This document shows, piece after piece, positions 43,284 through 51,331 of a stretch of DNA of 64,000 nt. The DNA is taken from positions 1-64,000 of the forward strand of contig JAITLK010000001.1 in the NCBI GenBank assembly GCA_031277945.1, written 5' to 3'. How positions within the stretch are numbered: position 1 is the stretch's first letter; each line of letters starts with the position of its first letter. Source of the stretch: Microbacterium sp. (GTDB lineage: Bacteria; Actinomycetota; Actinomycetes; Actinomycetales; Microbacteriaceae). The notes beneath the pieces are model-generated. The model did not search any database, was not told the origin of the DNA, and was given only the letters and a program-made list of their open reading frames with translations. Position numbers and translations under genes: made by a program.

Positions 43284-43909
43284 CCGGCATCCCCGCCGCG
43301 CTCGCATCATTGCGGGCAGGCCGACCGGTGCTGGTCGCCGATGACGAGGGGCGCGAGAACGAAGGCGATGTCGTCCTCTCCGCGCAACTCGCCACGCCCG
43401 AATGGATCGCCTGGACCGTCCGCCACACCAGTGGCTACCTGTGTGCGCCGATGCCCGCCGACGCGGCCGATCGACTCGATCTGCCGCTCATGGTGGCCAA
43501 CAGCCAGGATCCGCGCGGCACTGCCTACACGGTGTCCGTCGATGCCGCGACGGGCATCACCACCGGCATCAGCGCCACGGACCGCGCCCGCACTCTGCGC
43601 GTGCTGTCCGATCCCGGTGCCGTCGCGGCGGACCTCATCCGCCCCGGCCACATCCTCCCCTTGCGCGCCGTCGCCGGTGGCGTACGGCAACGAGCAGGCC
43701 ACACCGAGGCGGCGGTGGATCTGATGCGTCTGGCCGGCCTCTCGCCGGTGGGGGTGATCGCCGAAGTCGTGCGCGAGGACGGCGAGATGATGCGGCTGCC
43801 GGAATTGCGCGAACTCGGCGACGCCGAGGACATCCCCGTGATCACGATCGAAGAACTGGCCCGCTTCCTGAACGCGGACGCGGACGAACTGAAGGGACAT
43901 GCAGCATGA
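43280..43909 (+). CDS. ribB: 3,4-dihydroxy-2-butanone 4-phosphate synthase (RibB only)
   Basis: A 209-residue protein that covers just the RibB domain: [40 protein letters not shown] and the substrate loop [10 protein letters not shown]. It makes the four-carbon unit of riboflavin from ribulose 5-phosphate. Actinobacteria usually have a RibBA fusion; here the GTP cyclohydrolase II half is absent and the gene ends cleanly, overlapping ribH by four bases. Confidence 0.93.
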   Translation: MTGIPAALASLRAGRPVLVADDEGRENEGDVVLSAQLATPEWIAWTVRHTSGYLCAPMPADAADRLDLPLMVANSQDPRGTAYTVSVDAATGITTGISATDRARTLRVLSDPGAVAADLIRPGHILPLRAVAGGVRQRAGHTEAAVDLMRLAGLSPVGVIAEVVREDGEMMRLPELRELGDAEDIPVITIEELARFLNADADELKGHAA

Positions 43910-44373
43910 GCGGTACCGGACCAGAGCTGGAGGTGGATGGCGCAGGCCTGCGCGTCGTCATCGTCGCGGGCAGCTGGCACGTCGCCATCTCCGACGGCCT
44001 CATCGCCGGAGCAGCACGTGTCCTCGATGCCGCCGGAGCCGAGTGGTCGCTGGTGCGCGTCCCGGGCAGCTTCGAACTCCCCGTGGCCGCTCAGGCCGCA
44101 TTCGAGGGCGGTGCCGATGCCGTCATCGCTCTGGGCGTGATCATCCGGGGAGGCACGCCGCACTTCGAGTTCGTCTCGGCCGCAGCGACGGACGGCCTCA
44201 CGCGAGTCGCGCTCGACGCGGGCCGGCCCGTGGGTTTCGGAGTCCTCACCTTGGACGACGAACAGCAGGGTCTGGATCGCGCGGGGCTGCCGGGCTCCCA
44301 CGAGGACAAGGGCGCTGAGGCAGCAGCCGCAGCGCTCAGCACCGCCCGCACCCTGGCCGGCCTCCGGGGCTGA
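43906..44373 (+). CDS. ribH: 6,7-dimethyl-8-ribityllumazine synthase
   Basis: A 155-residue lumazine synthase: [44 protein letters not shown] (active-site His in TPHFEF), [16 protein letters not shown] and the [10 protein letters not shown] helix. It condenses the RibB product with the pyrimidine intermediate. It overlaps ribB (ATGA) and ends the operon before a hairpin. Confidence 0.95.
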   Translation: MSGTGPELEVDGAGLRVVIVAGSWHVAISDGLIAGAARVLDAAGAEWSLVRVPGSFELPVAAQAAFEGGADAVIALGVIIRGGTPHFEFVSAAATDGLTRVALDAGRPVGFGVLTLDDEQQGLDRAGLPGSHEDKGAEAAAAALSTARTLAGLRG

Positions 44374-44421
44374 CGCGATGCCTGCGCATGCAGGTGAGGC
44401 GGGCATGCCGCCGAGATCGTT

Positions 44422-44459
44422 CGGTACCGCATCGTCCACGAGGTGACGATGCGGTACCG
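44422..44459 (+). terminator. Hairpin after the rib operon
   Basis: CGGTACCGCATCGTC and GACGATGCGGTACCG form a perfect 15-bp stem with an eight-base loop, 48 bases after ribH. No T-run follows. Confidence 0.75.
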
Positions 44460-44574
44460 CGGAGCGCGCCGGCCGTGCAGGTGGCGACTCGGCGTTCGCG
44501 CCCGCGCGTACCCCGCAATGCCGATCCCCGCAAGCCGGTGTCCGATCGTCGAGGCGTCTGCCTAGGGTGCAGTC

Positions 44575-44730
44575 ATGAACACCCCCCACCCCCTCGATGC
44601 CTCACCGAGTTCGTCCCCTCCGCATCCGGACGAGGCTGCGGTGAAGCCCGACGAGTCGCCGGAGCGCAGTCGCGCGACGAAACCCATCCCCATTCCGAGC
44701 TTTCAGCCCGCGCGAACCACGCGGCGGTAG
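44575..44730 (+). CDS. Possible small Pro/Ser-rich protein (51 aa)
   Basis: A frame from ATG 44575 encodes a polar, Pro-rich peptide that ends IPIPSFQPARTTRR. A TAGGGT -10-like hexamer lies about seven bases upstream, which would give a leaderless message, a common actinobacterial mode. There is no ribosome-binding site or recognisable domain, so it may be chance. Confidence 0.3.
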   Translation: MNTPHPLDASPSSSPPHPDEAAVKPDESPERSRATKPIPIPSFQPARTTRR

Positions 44731-44746
44731 TCGCCGCGGACCCGGG

Positions 44747-45346
44747 TCAGAGCGTGGACTCCGCCGCCGACGGGTCCACCACATCGATGACGTGCGCACC
44801 GTCACCGCTCCCGGGCGTCAGGCGCCAGACGCGCACCGATTGACCGACCACCGGTACCTGTGACTGAAGGATCGCTCCGCCGCTCGCCCGCGGCATGGTC
44901 CATCGACCGCGCAGTTCCAGGCCCTCTTCCACCAGGACGGTGAGCTCGAAGGCCCCCACCTGGCCGTCCTCCTGAGTGGACACCTCGCGCGCCACTACTC
45001 GCGCGTTCTCCGCTGCTCGCTTCTGCGCACTCGACCAGAGCTCACTCGCCTGCATCCGAGCACGCCCATCCCGCACCGCACCGATGAACGCGATGATCAG
45101 AGCGACTACGAGGCCGGAGATCATCACGGTGAACAGCAACGAGAACCATGCCCCCGGTGTGGGTTCACTCCAGAGCACCACGATGAGTCCGGCGGCGACG
45201 ATCGCGGCAATCACCAGCAGCGTGCCGAGAACCACCTGCGCGAATCGTCCCAGCGGCCGGGCGACAGGCAGAGCGGACGGCGCTGGTTCGGCGCCGTCTC
45301 GCGGGACGAAGCGCACGACATGGCCGGGAAGGAGGATCGATGCCAT
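44747..45346 (-). CDS. Membrane protein of unknown function (199 aa)
   Basis: Two adjacent transmembrane helices (about 35-60 and 68-92) follow a short N-terminus; the C-terminal ~100 residues are a soluble, beta-rich domain (VGAFELTVLVEEGLELRGRW, VPVVGQSVRVWRLTPG) resembling SHOCT-less membrane-associated OB-like folds. Start at ATG 45346. I cannot name the family, and no neighbour explains it. Confidence 0.7.
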   Translation of the reverse strand: MASILLPGHVVRFVPRDGAEPAPSALPVARPLGRFAQVVLGTLLVIAAIVAAGLIVVLWSEPTPGAWFSLLFTVMISGLVVALIIAFIGAVRDGRARMQASELWSSAQKRAAENARVVAREVSTQEDGQVGAFELTVLVEEGLELRGRWTMPRASGGAILQSQVPVVGQSVRVWRLTPGSGDGAHVIDVVDPSAAESTL

Positions 45347-45410
45347 GGCCGCACACTATGCCATCGCGCATTCTCCGTCACCCCTCACCGGATGACGAGT
45401 CGATGACGTG

Positions 45411-45872
45411 TCAGCGCGGTGGTAGCACGGGCCGCGCGGGCAGCGGCGAGGAGTACGCCACGCTCGTCGTGACGTTGCCGAGTGTGCCGATGCGCCCGCT
45501 GATCTGCTCGAGGTGCTTCATGTTCGTGGCGAGCACCTTCATGATGAAACAGTCGTCGCCGGTGACGTGGTGTGCCTCCACCACTTCGGGAATCTCCGCC
45601 AGAAGCGCGTGCAGCGGCTCGTAGACGCTGCTCGGATACCGCAAACGCAGGTACGCCAGGATCGTGTACCCCAGTCGTTCCGGATCCACCGTCGCGGCGT
45701 AGCCCGTGATGACGCCGCTCTCCTCCAGCCGGCGCAGCCGCTCGGCGGTGGCACTGTGGCTCATCATGATGCGTCGCGAGAGGTCGGCCACGCTGAGGCG
45801 TCCGCTCTCCTGGAGGGCCACAAGGATCGCGGTGTCGACGTTGTCGGGCTCAAAAGGGGAAGCAACGGCCAT
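45411..45872 (-). CDS. Lrp/AsnC family transcriptional regulator
   Basis: A 153-residue feast/famine regulator: N-terminal helix-turn-helix (ILVALQESGRLSVADLSRRI then MMSHSATAERLRRLEESGVI, about 15-55) and a C-terminal RAM effector domain (YTILAYLRLRYP, VTGDDCFIMKVLATN). It is divergent from a rhodanese gene across 92 bases that contain TTCACG...CGTGAA arms, a possible binding site. The regulated amino acid is unknown. Confidence 0.92.
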   Translation of the reverse strand: MAVASPFEPDNVDTAILVALQESGRLSVADLSRRIMMSHSATAERLRRLEESGVITGYAATVDPERLGYTILAYLRLRYPSSVYEPLHALLAEIPEVVEAHHVTGDDCFIMKVLATNMKHLEQISGRIGTLGNVTTSVAYSSPLPARPVLPPR

Positions 45873-45964
45873 ATCAGCACAATGCCATGAAATTCACGCT
45901 GACCGTGGCGATCTACCGTGAAACGGGCCTGGATCGAGGGATGCCTTCGGCATACCGTGGCGGG

Positions 45965-46408
45965 ATGACTGCAACACCCGTGCCCTCAGACATCCTCATC
46001 GCCCACTTTGCCTCGCGGCTCTCCTTCGAGACGGACCCCTCGGATGTCCGCGCTGATCAGCAGAACGGCACATCCTTCGTGCTCATCGACTCGCGCGGGG
46101 ATCAGGCCTGGGCCCAAGGCAGGATCACCGGTGCGGTCCATCTGCCCACCGCTGAGATCCCCCGTCGCGCGCGCACCGAGATCCCCCTCGACACGCCTGT
46201 CGTCACGTACTGCTGGGGCCCCGGCTGCAACGGAGCGACCCGCGCCGCTCTGGAGTTCGCCCGGCTCGGCTACCAGGTACGCGAGATGATCGGCGGCTAC
46301 GAGTACTGGGTGCGCGAAGGCTACCCGGCCGAAGACGATGGCGGCGCGCTGGCCTCCCGTATCGATCCGCTCACCGCGCCCCGTGGTGCGATCAGCTGTG
46401 ACTGCTGA
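45965..46408 (+). CDS. Rhodanese-like domain protein
   Basis: A 147-residue single rhodanese domain: VLIDSRGDQAWAQGRITGAV and HLPTAEIP in the first half, and the active-site loop TYCWGPGCNGATRAA near 92, whose first Cys should form the persulfide. GYQVREMIGGYEYWVREGYP is the standard C-terminal part. It starts at ATG 45965. Sulfur transfer or a protein-interaction role is possible. It is divergent from an Lrp regulator that may control it. Confidence 0.9.
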   Translation: MTATPVPSDILIAHFASRLSFETDPSDVRADQQNGTSFVLIDSRGDQAWAQGRITGAVHLPTAEIPRRARTEIPLDTPVVTYCWGPGCNGATRAALEFARLGYQVREMIGGYEYWVREGYPAEDDGGALASRIDPLTAPRGAISCDC

Positions 46409-46462
46409 AGGGGCGCCGCACGCAGGCCCACCCCGCGACGCCGGTCGATCGGACGAGCGCGT

Positions 46463-47794
46463 TCACGCCGCTCTCCGATCCCGAGGCAGCGGAATCGGGC
46501 ACTTCCGCACGTGCCCTCCCGACCTCGGCCGAGTGGGCAGCCGGCGCAGGTTGACGCCGAGTCCCTTCCCCGAGATGGTGATGCCCGGATCGCTGAGCGC
46601 GGCCACCGCGGCCGTGAGACCGACGATGGCCAGCCGCTCCCCCGGGCATCGATGCCCGGTCGCCACGTCCGCCCCACCGTGTGGGATGAAGGCCCGGATG
46701 TCCTCGTAGTCGGGAGCCCCAATGAACCGCTCCGGACAGAAGCGGTCCGCATCGTCCCACGATGCCGGATCGGTGTCGGTGCCGAGGATGTCGAGCACGA
46801 TACGGTCGCCGGCGGCAACACGCTGACCATCGATCACCGTGTCACGCAGTGCCCAGCCGGGCAGCATCGGAACGAATGGCGCCGTGCGTCGCACCTCCTG
46901 CGCGAAGGCCGTTGCCAGCGCTCCGCCCAGCAGCGTTCCACTGGCCTGCGTCTCGGCGGCGATGCGCTCACGCCAGCTGGAGCGGTAGTGCAGCTCGCGT
47001 GCGGCGAAGGCGACGAAGCGTGCCACCGCCACCATCGGGCGAATCGAGTTCTGCAGTTCCACGCCGGCCAATCGTTCCGAGAGCAGTGCACCCGTCTCAT
47101 CGCGATGCCAGGCCCAGACGCTCAGGGCGCTGCACTCGTCCGGCTGGAGGTCACCGGAGCGAACGGCGCCGATCAATCTCGCAGCGTGCCGATCGGACCC
47201 CCATCGGTTCACCACGGCGAGCGCGAAGCCCGGTGAGTAGGGCGCACCGAAGCCGTCGACGATCTGCGCCAACCGTCTGGCCCATCGCGTGCGAGCATTT
47301 GCGGTTCCCGGCACGCCTGCCCACCGCATCGCGGCACGGCCGAACGCCCCGACGGCGGCATCGTACGCGGATCGATCCCCGCCCTCCTGCCATGCGTGCA
47401 CCTCAGCACGCCATTCTGCCTCGACGAGCGGCGCGAACCGCGCGACACGGTCCGGGTCGTAGGCGACATCGACGAACGCGGCTTTGCGATGCAGATGCGC
47501 GGATCCATCCAGGCTGTGCACCGAGTCATGACCGAACAGGATCTCCTGCACCGGTGCCGGCATGGCACCGTGACGAGCGACGTGGTGAGGGTCGTAGAAG
47601 AGATCCACACCCGCGGCGCCCCGGACCAGAATGGCACCCCTGCCCAGCAAGCGCATGGGCGCAGCGCGAGCGCCTTCCTCTGCGCGAGCCCACACACGAG
47701 GGCCCAGACGGTAACCGTTCGCGATGAGCCCGACAGCATCGTCGATGTGGCGGTGCGGCTTGGCCGAGTGGTCCGTGTGACTCGTCTGCTCCAT
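46463..47794 (-). CDS. Cytochrome P450, CYP152-type peroxygenase
   Basis: A 443-residue P450 of the hydrogen-peroxide-using fatty-acid group. The haem ligand is Cys383 in FIPHGGADVATGHRCPGE, and the family-specific Arg252-Pro253 pair (NSIRPMVAVARF) binds the fatty-acid carboxylate. ExxR is at 300-303. His93 in the SVHSLDG segment occupies the place of OleT His85, which favours decarboxylation to terminal alkenes; hydroxylation is also possible. Start is unsure: ATG 47794 has a ribosome-binding site too close, and GTG 47848 would add 18 residues. It needs no redox partner, and none is encoded nearby. Confidence 0.88.
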   Translation of the reverse strand: MEQTSHTDHSAKPHRHIDDAVGLIANGYRLGPRVWARAEEGARAAPMRLLGRGAILVRGAAGVDLFYDPHHVARHGAMPAPVQEILFGHDSVHSLDGSAHLHRKAAFVDVAYDPDRVARFAPLVEAEWRAEVHAWQEGGDRSAYDAAVGAFGRAAMRWAGVPGTANARTRWARRLAQIVDGFGAPYSPGFALAVVNRWGSDRHAARLIGAVRSGDLQPDECSALSVWAWHRDETGALLSERLAGVELQNSIRPMVAVARFVAFAARELHYRSSWRERIAAETQASGTLLGGALATAFAQEVRRTAPFVPMLPGWALRDTVIDGQRVAAGDRIVLDILGTDTDPASWDDADRFCPERFIGAPDYEDIRAFIPHGGADVATGHRCPGERLAIVGLTAAVAALSDPGITISGKGLGVNLRRLPTRPRSGGHVRKCPIPLPRDRRAA

Positions 47795-47922
47795 CCTTCC
47801 GGTGTACCCGCACCGCCGCACGAGCGATGCGGGGTTCCGTCGTGACACGCACTCATGCTAGGGCCGGCCGCATGGTGTTCCGCCGATGCGCGGCCGGTCA
47901 CCGATAGCACCGCGGACGCCGC

Positions 47923-47965
47923 GATGAGGCGGAGCCCGGGGAGTGTCTCCGAGCTCCGCCTCATC
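47923..47965 (-). terminator. Hairpin after the hsp20 operon
   Basis: GATGAGGCGGAGC and GCTCCGCCTCATC pair perfectly over 13 bp around a 17-base loop, five bases beyond the stop of the 73-residue gene. Confidence 0.75.
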
Positions 47966-47969
47966 CCCG

Positions 47970-48191
47970 TCAGACCAGCACGGGCTCGCGAGGAACGCCG
48001 ACCGTGCGCCGCGCCAGGGCACGGCGCACGTGCCAGCCGGCGCTGTATGTGCGATCCGGCAGGCTCCGGATCAGATCGCGGTCTCGCTCAGCGAGCGCCT
48101 CCCGGGCAGCCTCTCGAAGCAGATCGTCCCTCGTTGCTGGATACTCCATGTCGCGGAGGAACCGATCGAGCGTGAACGGGACCATGATCAT
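47970..48191 (-). CDS. DUF2795-like small protein coupled to hsp20
   Basis: A 73-residue basic/acidic helical protein: LRDMEYPATRDDLLREAARE, RSLPDRTYSAGWHVRRAL. The YPATRDDLL...LPDRxY...V..AL pattern is that of DUF2795. Its ATG overlaps the hsp20 stop (ATGA), so it is probably part of the same heat-shock unit. Function is unknown. Confidence 0.7.
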   Translation of the reverse strand: MIMVPFTLDRFLRDMEYPATRDDLLREAAREALAERDRDLIRSLPDRTYSAGWHVRRALARRTVGVPREPVLV

Positions 48192-48631
48192 CCCTCCTCG
48201 TCGCCGACCACGGCACCGATCTCGGGACGCTGCCGCGGACCCTGGACGGTGATCCGACGAGCACGTGCGCGCTCACTCACCGGGATGATGACCGACAGCA
48301 CGCCGTTGTCATAGGACGCGCTGATCCCGTCGAGGTCGACGCCGTCGCCGAGGGCGAACTGGCGCAGGAACGACCCCGCGTCGCGTTCCCTCGAGAACCA
48401 GCGGACACCCTCCGGCGATCCCATCGTGCGCTGAGCGCGGATGGAGAGCTGCCCGCCGTCGACGTCCACGTCGATCGAACCAGGATCGACCCCGGGCAGA
48501 TCTGCATGGAGGATGTAGCGGTCTCCGTCGCGGTACAGGTCCACGGGCATGCGCCGCGGCCCGCGGGGAGACTCGAGCACGCTCGCGGCGAGCCGATCCA
48601 GCTGACTGAGGGTGTCGAAGGTGAGTGCCAT
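48188..48631 (-). CDS. Small heat-shock protein (Hsp20/alpha-crystallin)
   Basis: A 147-residue holdase chaperone with a central alpha-crystallin domain (about 30-130): VDLYRDGDRYILHADLPGVD, GQLSIRAQRTM, RQFALGDGVDLDGISASYDN and the GVLSVIIP strand; an RxITV-type C-terminal IxI-like segment follows. It prevents aggregation of unfolded proteins. It is divergent from a MerR/HspR-like gene, and a palindrome in its promoter suggests repression by that regulator. Confidence 0.93.
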   Translation of the reverse strand: MALTFDTLSQLDRLAASVLESPRGPRRMPVDLYRDGDRYILHADLPGVDPGSIDVDVDGGQLSIRAQRTMGSPEGVRWFSRERDAGSFLRQFALGDGVDLDGISASYDNGVLSVIIPVSERARARRITVQGPRQRPEIGAVVGDEEG

Positions 48632-48671
48632 GATGATCTCCTTTCCTGCGGCCCGACTGGGCTGTTGTAGA

Positions 48672-48690
48672 GATGCAGGTTATCTGCATC
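48672..48690. promoter_or_regulatory. Palindrome between hsp20 and MerR/HspR-like gene
   Basis: GATGCAGGTTATCTGCATC has perfect seven-base arms and a five-base spacer. It lies 41 bases before hsp20 and 57 before the regulator, where a shared operator should be. It differs from the classic HAIR box, so a different recognition helix is expected. Confidence 0.75.
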
Positions 48691-48746
48691 CGGTGGTGTA
48701 GATTTTTTATAGAACACATTTCGAGAAATTTCAACGCGGAGGAACG

Positions 48747-49049
48747 ATGTCCATCCGAAACAGCAGGACGCCGGTGTACGGCATCGCCGTCGCCGCCCAG
48801 CTCGTGGAGATGAATGAGGCCAGCCTGCGCCTCTTCGAACGTCATGGGATCCTGACCCCCGCTCGCAGCGACGGAGGCACCCGGCGCTACAGCGACGACG
48901 ACATCGCGCGACTGCGACGCGTCGGCCGCCTCCGTGACGAGGGGATGAACCTCGCGGGCATCGGCCGCGTTCTCGATCTCGAAGACGCCAACCAGGTACT
49001 GCGAGAGGAGCTCGACGCAGAGCGCGCCGGACGTGGCGACTCCGCGTGA
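48747..49049 (+). CDS. MerR-family (HspR-like) regulator
   Basis: A 100-residue protein with a MerR helix-turn-helix (PVYGIAVAAQLVEMNEASLR, then FERHGILTPARSDGGTRRYS, about 9-50) and a short C-terminal helical tail, as in HspR-like repressors of heat-shock genes. ATG 48747 follows CGGAGG. It is divergent from hsp20; the palindrome between them is the likely target. Confidence 0.88.
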   Translation: MSIRNSRTPVYGIAVAAQLVEMNEASLRLFERHGILTPARSDGGTRRYSDDDIARLRRVGRLRDEGMNLAGIGRVLDLEDANQVLREELDAERAGRGDSA

Positions 49050-49193
49050 GTCACGACTCAGAGACGTCGCTCGGCCCTCGTCGTCCCCGGCATCGTGCCG
49101 GCGCGGGAACGCCCACAAGCGACGGAAGCTGAGGGCCTTCGAAGATCCGCAACGCAGCTCTGCGGCAGACATCGCGTACTCCACGCCTGACTC

Positions 49194-50246
49194 TCACCGC
49201 TCCAGCACAGCCACGATGGCGCGGTGGTCGCTTCCCTCCCGATCGGAGCCCATGACCTGGAATGCCACGATCCGCCAGGCCGCACCCACCAGAACGTGAT
49301 CGATGGGTGCGGCGAACCATGACGGCGCCGTTGCAGGCCAGCTCCCCCATCCCGCTGACCCTGTCGCTCGTGCTGCATCGCTGCATCCGGGCATCGCGGG
49401 AAGGTGGTCAAGCGTCGCATTGAAGTCTCCCGCGATCACCACCTCCGGACCGCGAATCCGGCACTGCTGGGCGACCCAGTCCAGACCGTCGCGCCAGGCT
49501 TGCATGCTGGACGGCAGCGGGGGCATCGGGTGCGCGACGACGATCGTCGGCATCGATCCCCGGGACCCACCACCTCCGCCTTGCGGCACCCACACACCAC
49601 TCGGCAATCCCGGAGTGCTGCCAGCCGCCACCTCGTGTCGATAGCCACCGAGACGCTCGGAGACCAGGAGTGAGGTCGGGATCCATTCGCCCGTCGTCTG
49701 GGCGTTCATCCGAACTCCACGCTCGGTGAGCAGACGTGCGATCTCCGCGGCGGCGACATCGTCGGTCTCGGGCAGGGCCACGATGTCTGCGCGGGTGCTG
49801 GCCGCCAGCTCGGCAACCTCAGCGGCCGTGGTGGCACCTCCCTGAGTATTCCAGGACAGGACGGTGATCGAATCGGCCGACCCCCGCGCGCTCACATCCC
49901 CCTCTGCCCACCCGCGATCAGCGAGCACGAGCGCATTGCCCACGGTGGTCGCCAGCAGGATGCCGACCGCTGCGGCACCGGCCCACGCGATCCGACGACG
50001 CCGGAGGGCCAGGAACACGACCAGGACCACGGCCACCGCGGCGAGGACGCCGAACCCGATCACGATGGCTGGGCGGAAAGAGATCACCTGCGCGACTCCG
50101 ACGGCGCGTTCGGCGCCGAGGAACCGGGGCCAGACCAGGAGGATACAGCCCACACTCAGCGCGACGAGCCCCGCAGCCGAGAGCCATCGGCGGCCTCGTG
50201 ACGCGCGTGCGGTCCCGGCACCGGCGGCATGTGTCGATCCGCTCAT
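49194..50246 (-). CDS. Membrane-anchored endonuclease/exonuclease/phosphatase (EEP) protein
   Basis: A 350-residue protein with three N-terminal membrane helices (about 20-110) and an EEP-fold domain outside: VLSWNTQGG, IVALPETD (metal-binding Glu), VIAGDFNATLDH, and the final GSDHRAIVAVL. The substrate could be nucleic acid, phosphoinositide-like lipid or sugar phosphate. The start is uncertain between ATG 50246 and GTG 50294. It stands alone on its strand. Confidence 0.85.
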   Translation of the reverse strand: MSGSTHAAGAGTARASRGRRWLSAAGLVALSVGCILLVWPRFLGAERAVGVAQVISFRPAIVIGFGVLAAVAVVLVVFLALRRRRIAWAGAAAVGILLATTVGNALVLADRGWAEGDVSARGSADSITVLSWNTQGGATTAAEVAELAASTRADIVALPETDDVAAAEIARLLTERGVRMNAQTTGEWIPTSLLVSERLGGYRHEVAAGSTPGLPSGVWVPQGGGGGSRGSMPTIVVAHPMPPLPSSMQAWRDGLDWVAQQCRIRGPEVVIAGDFNATLDHLPAMPGCSDAARATGSAGWGSWPATAPSWFAAPIDHVLVGAAWRIVAFQVMGSDREGSDHRAIVAVLER

Positions 50247-50335
50247 GCGAACAGCCTGCCCGCTCTCTCCGCGCAGATCCTGAGCGAGCGTCACCCCATC
50301 GACACCTGTGCGTGTCGTGACCCGCAGGGCCCCGA

Positions 50336-50632
50336 TCAGCTCCGGCGGCTGGTGAGATGGATCACGACCTCGTCGCCGGTGGACTTTCCGATCTGTTTGC
50401 GCAGGGCTGCGGCGATCGGGAGCTTGTGCGTCCCGTCGCCGAGCGCCATGAAGGAGCTCTCGAACGGAACTCCGTCAACGGTCCCCGCGACTTTCACCAG
50501 CCCGCGCGTACCGAAGAACTCGGCGGAGTCCGGCATCTGAACGTATGTCCAGCCGCCCGTGGCAGCGCTCGTGACCAAGGTCGCCCGAAGAGTCACATCG
50601 AGCGGCCCGGCCTGCGCGGGTGTCCGGTTCAT
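50336..50632 (-). CDS. DUF1905 domain protein
   Basis: A 98-residue beta-barrel protein of the DUF1905 family: [66 protein letters not shown]. Function is unknown, although the fold resembles small DNA- or nucleotide-binding barrels. ATG 50632 follows GGGAGGCAGC, which decides the start. Confidence 0.88.
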   Translation of the reverse strand: MNRTPAQAGPLDVTLRATLVTSAATGGWTYVQMPDSAEFFGTRGLVKVAGTVDGVPFESSFMALGDGTHKLPIAAALRKQIGKSTGDEVVIHLTSRRS

Positions 50633-50721
50633 GCTGCCTCCCATCTGATCGTCGCCATCGCGACCTCGTCCCAGCATGGGCCGCAGACGTCGTGAAGGCA
50701 ACGGGCCGGCATACTGGACCG

Positions 50722-51129
50722 GTGCTCAGCTTTCGTGTCGGGTCGATCGCCTACCCGGTCGGCACCGGACCCTTCCTCGGTTCCTTCTTCGACACCATCA
50801 CGGTGCGCCTCGAGGGCGGACAGCGCGGTCGGAGCTTCCCGACGCTCGCGCGCCTCTATAGCTCGGGCGAGCTGGAGCCCGACGGCGCCGCTCGCGCGCG
50901 CACCGAACTCGTCGAGGCCGCCGGCCTCCTCCAGCGACTCTCGGCGTCCCGGGTGGTGTGGGACGCGGAACACCCCGATCGGACTCCCCCGTGGGGCGAC
51001 GAGGTCGCCGACACCATCGTCACTCTCGGCGACTACCACGTCACCGCAGACGGACGTTCGCTGATCGGCGTCCTGGACGAAGCGCTCGCGACATCGGTGC
51101 GTATCGCCCAGCCACTGCGCATTCGCTGA
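50722..51129 (+). CDS. Imm70-like immunity protein
   Basis: A 135-residue protein starting [20 protein letters not shown] and [12 protein letters not shown], with [33 protein letters not shown] and ITLGDY-like/[16 protein letters not shown] motifs. This matches the Imm70 family of immunity proteins associated with polymorphic toxins. No toxin gene is visible on either side. It starts with GTG 50722 without a clear ribosome-binding site, so it may be leaderless. Confidence 0.72.
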   Translation: MLSFRVGSIAYPVGTGPFLGSFFDTITVRLEGGQRGRSFPTLARLYSSGELEPDGAARARTELVEAAGLLQRLSASRVVWDAEHPDRTPPWGDEVADTIVTLGDYHVTADGRSLIGVLDEALATSVRIAQPLRIR

Positions 51130-51184
51130 CCCCTGCCCCGCGGCTGGTTGCCCCGCATCCAGCCGCGTCCCATACCCGCGGTAC

Positions 51185-51203
51185 TTAGGATTGCCTATCC
51201 TAA
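51185..51203. promoter_or_regulatory. DtxR/IdeR-type iron box
   Basis: TTAGGATTGCCTATCCTAA is a 19-base palindrome agreeing at 15 positions with the consensus TTAGGTTAGGCTAACCTAA. It stands 128 bases upstream of the siderophore-interacting protein, whose synthesis should therefore rise when iron is scarce. Confidence 0.88.
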
Positions 51204-51331
51204 ATATCGTGGGTATGGTGAAGCCGGCCACGTCGCCCGCGGACGGCAGATCTCAGCCTCACGCGTGCGGCCCGCCACGGCGTGCTGAACTTCGCGACGC
51301 CGGTCGGCCGAGACAAGACAGGAACCTGCTG

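Noticed and set aside
49050..49193. Small genes between the MerR regulator and the EEP gene
   Set aside because: Frames exist on both strands but are Arg/Ser-rich, lack starts with ribosome-binding sites and show no motif.
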